DNA from: an uncultured Collinsella sp.
GTDB lineage: Bacteria; Actinomycetota; Coriobacteriia; Coriobacteriales; Coriobacteriaceae
DNA: 6,620 nt
Reading direction: 5' to 3'
NCBI GenBank assembly: GCA_938036665.1
Contig: CALHWR010000162.1
Span: 1 to 6,620, forward strand
Shown piece after piece: positions 6,153-6,620 of the stretch (the stretch's first letter is position 1; each line of letters opens with the position of its first letter). The position numbers were made by a program, and so were the translations under genes. Under the pieces are notes generated by a model. It ran no database searches, was not told the origin of the DNA, and saw only the letters and a list, made by a program, of their open reading frames with translations.

Positions 6153-6186
6153 AAAGGAGAAGTCGATTATCGATTTCTCCTTTTTT
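6153..6186 (+). terminator. Strong intrinsic terminator closing the radical SAM operon
   Basis: A 14-bp stem pairs AAAGGAGAAGTCGA (6153-6166) with TCGATTTCTCCTTT (6170-6183) around a TTA loop, with a single G-U pair. A run of six T (6181-6186) overlaps the 3' arm. It lies 24 nt after the stop of the 36-residue peptide gene and marks the right end of the operon. On the minus strand the stem is not followed by a comparable T-run, so it points rightward. Confidence 0.92.
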
Positions 6187-6316
6187 AATTAAAGATATTT
6201 TTGGAATACATGCTCTTAGCACAGGTTGGCGTCTCAGTAAACTGGGAGGTTGCTTTGGCTAGTTAGAGATATGTGAACGTCCGTTAGACTGAATCTCAGG
6301 GTAGAAGGGGCCTCCA
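6187..6316 (+). other. Intergenic region before nadE, no gene seen
   Basis: This 130-nt stretch lies between the operon terminator and the GTG start of nadE. Composition rises from AT-rich to intermediate. The most promoter-like match is TTAGCA (6216-6221) and TAAACT (6238-6243), with a 16-nt spacer; each box matches consensus at 4 of 6 positions, too weak to call. AGAAGGGG (6303-6310) is the nadE ribosome binding site. No tRNA, riboswitch or insertion-site duplication could be recognised. Confidence 0.5.
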
Positions 6317-6620
6317 GTGTCCAGATCAACAAGGCAATGCTGCGTTTCGGCTAATAAGAACGACGGCTTTTTGCGTGTGGCGGCGGCGTCGCCGCGGATT
6401 TGCGTGGCCGATGTCGAGGGCAATGCCGAGGTGGCGTTGGCTGCCGTGCGTGAGGCTGCCGAGCGTGGCGTTCGCGCGCTGGTGCTGCCCGAGCTTAACC
6501 TGACCGGCTATACCGCGGCCGATCTGTTCCATAACCGCACACTGCTGCATGCCTGCGAGGCTGCTCTGGTGCATATCCTCGACGAGACTCGTGAGCTGCC
6601 GATTGTCTTTACCATTGGTC
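6317..6620 (+). CDS. nadE: Glutamine-dependent NAD+ synthetase, N-terminal part (cut by window edge)
   Basis: The frame from a GTG at 6317 is open to the right edge (101 residues and one base). The start is chosen because an in-frame TAG lies at 6302-6304, no earlier start falls between, and AAGGGG ends 6 nt upstream; a TTG at 6371 is less likely. After a poorly conserved start, residues 18-101 read as the beginning of a nitrilase-fold amidase domain (FLRVAAASPRICVADVEGN, then ALVLPELNLTGYTAADLF). Glu59 in LPELNLTGY is the expected catalytic glutamate of the Glu-Lys-Cys triad that releases ammonia from glutamine. Full-length enzymes of this type carry the ATP-dependent NAD+ synthetase domain downstream, outside this window; they convert nicotinic acid adenine dinucleotide to NAD+ in the cytosol. 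GC-rich composition marks a return to the ordinary chromosome. The assignment comes from domain recognition of the first 100 residues only. Confidence 0.85.
   Translation, partial: MSRSTRQCCVSANKNDGFLRVAAASPRICVADVEGNAEVALAAVREAAERGVRALVLPELNLTGYTAADLFHNRTLLHACEAALVHILDETRELPIVFTIG

Noticed and set aside
6229..6250. Imperfect hairpin around CTCAGT...ACTGGGAG before nadE
   Set aside because: The stem is short and needs a bulge; no riboswitch, terminator or attachment-site identity could be supported.
6326..6574. Minus-strand 82-residue frame at the right edge
   Set aside because: It is antisense to the clear NAD+ synthetase N-terminus, with its conserved LPELNLTGY motif.

Overview
The window looks like a piece of chromosome from a high-GC actinobacterium of the Coriobacteriia, most likely a gut Collinsella or a close relative. 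This rests on the GC-rich flanks and on the look of the flanking proteins, above all the start of a glutamine-dependent NAD+ synthetase at the right edge. It is inference from recognition, not a database match.

Layout. Bases 1-1738 (GC-rich, leftward) carry two tandem minus-strand genes. One is a protein with a possible LOTUS-like N-terminus and a long charged tail, cut by the left edge. The other is a membrane protein with a Ser/Thr/Gln/Asn-rich C-terminal tail, followed by a GC-rich hairpin. Bases 1739-1912 form a divergent intergenic region. Bases 1913-2131 encode a 72-residue protein of unknown function on the plus strand. Bases 2132-6186 are clearly AT-richer than both flanks by eye and hold a compact rightward operon: a stand-alone DUF2087 protein, an MFS exporter, a 773-residue B12-binding radical SAM enzyme, and a 36-residue acidic peptide gene missing from any list restricted to longer ORFs. 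A strong intrinsic terminator closes it. From 6317 to the right edge, GC-rich sequence resumes with the 5' end of nadE.

How the genes may work together. The operon has the architecture of a minimal RiPP (ribosomally made, post-translationally modified peptide) cassette: precursor peptide, B12-dependent radical SAM modifying enzyme with C-terminal winged-helix-like modules that could bind the leader, MFS exporter, and a small possible regulator (DUF2087). The genes are tightly packed: DUF2087 and MFS overlap, MFS and radical SAM are 7 nt apart, and radical SAM and peptide are 13 nt apart. The peptide has by far the best ribosome binding site of the set. A plausible promoter with a tandem 9-bp repeat just upstream precedes the operon. 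The low GC and its position between GC-rich genes suggest horizontal acquisition. No transposase, integrase, tRNA, CRISPR array or rRNA was seen.
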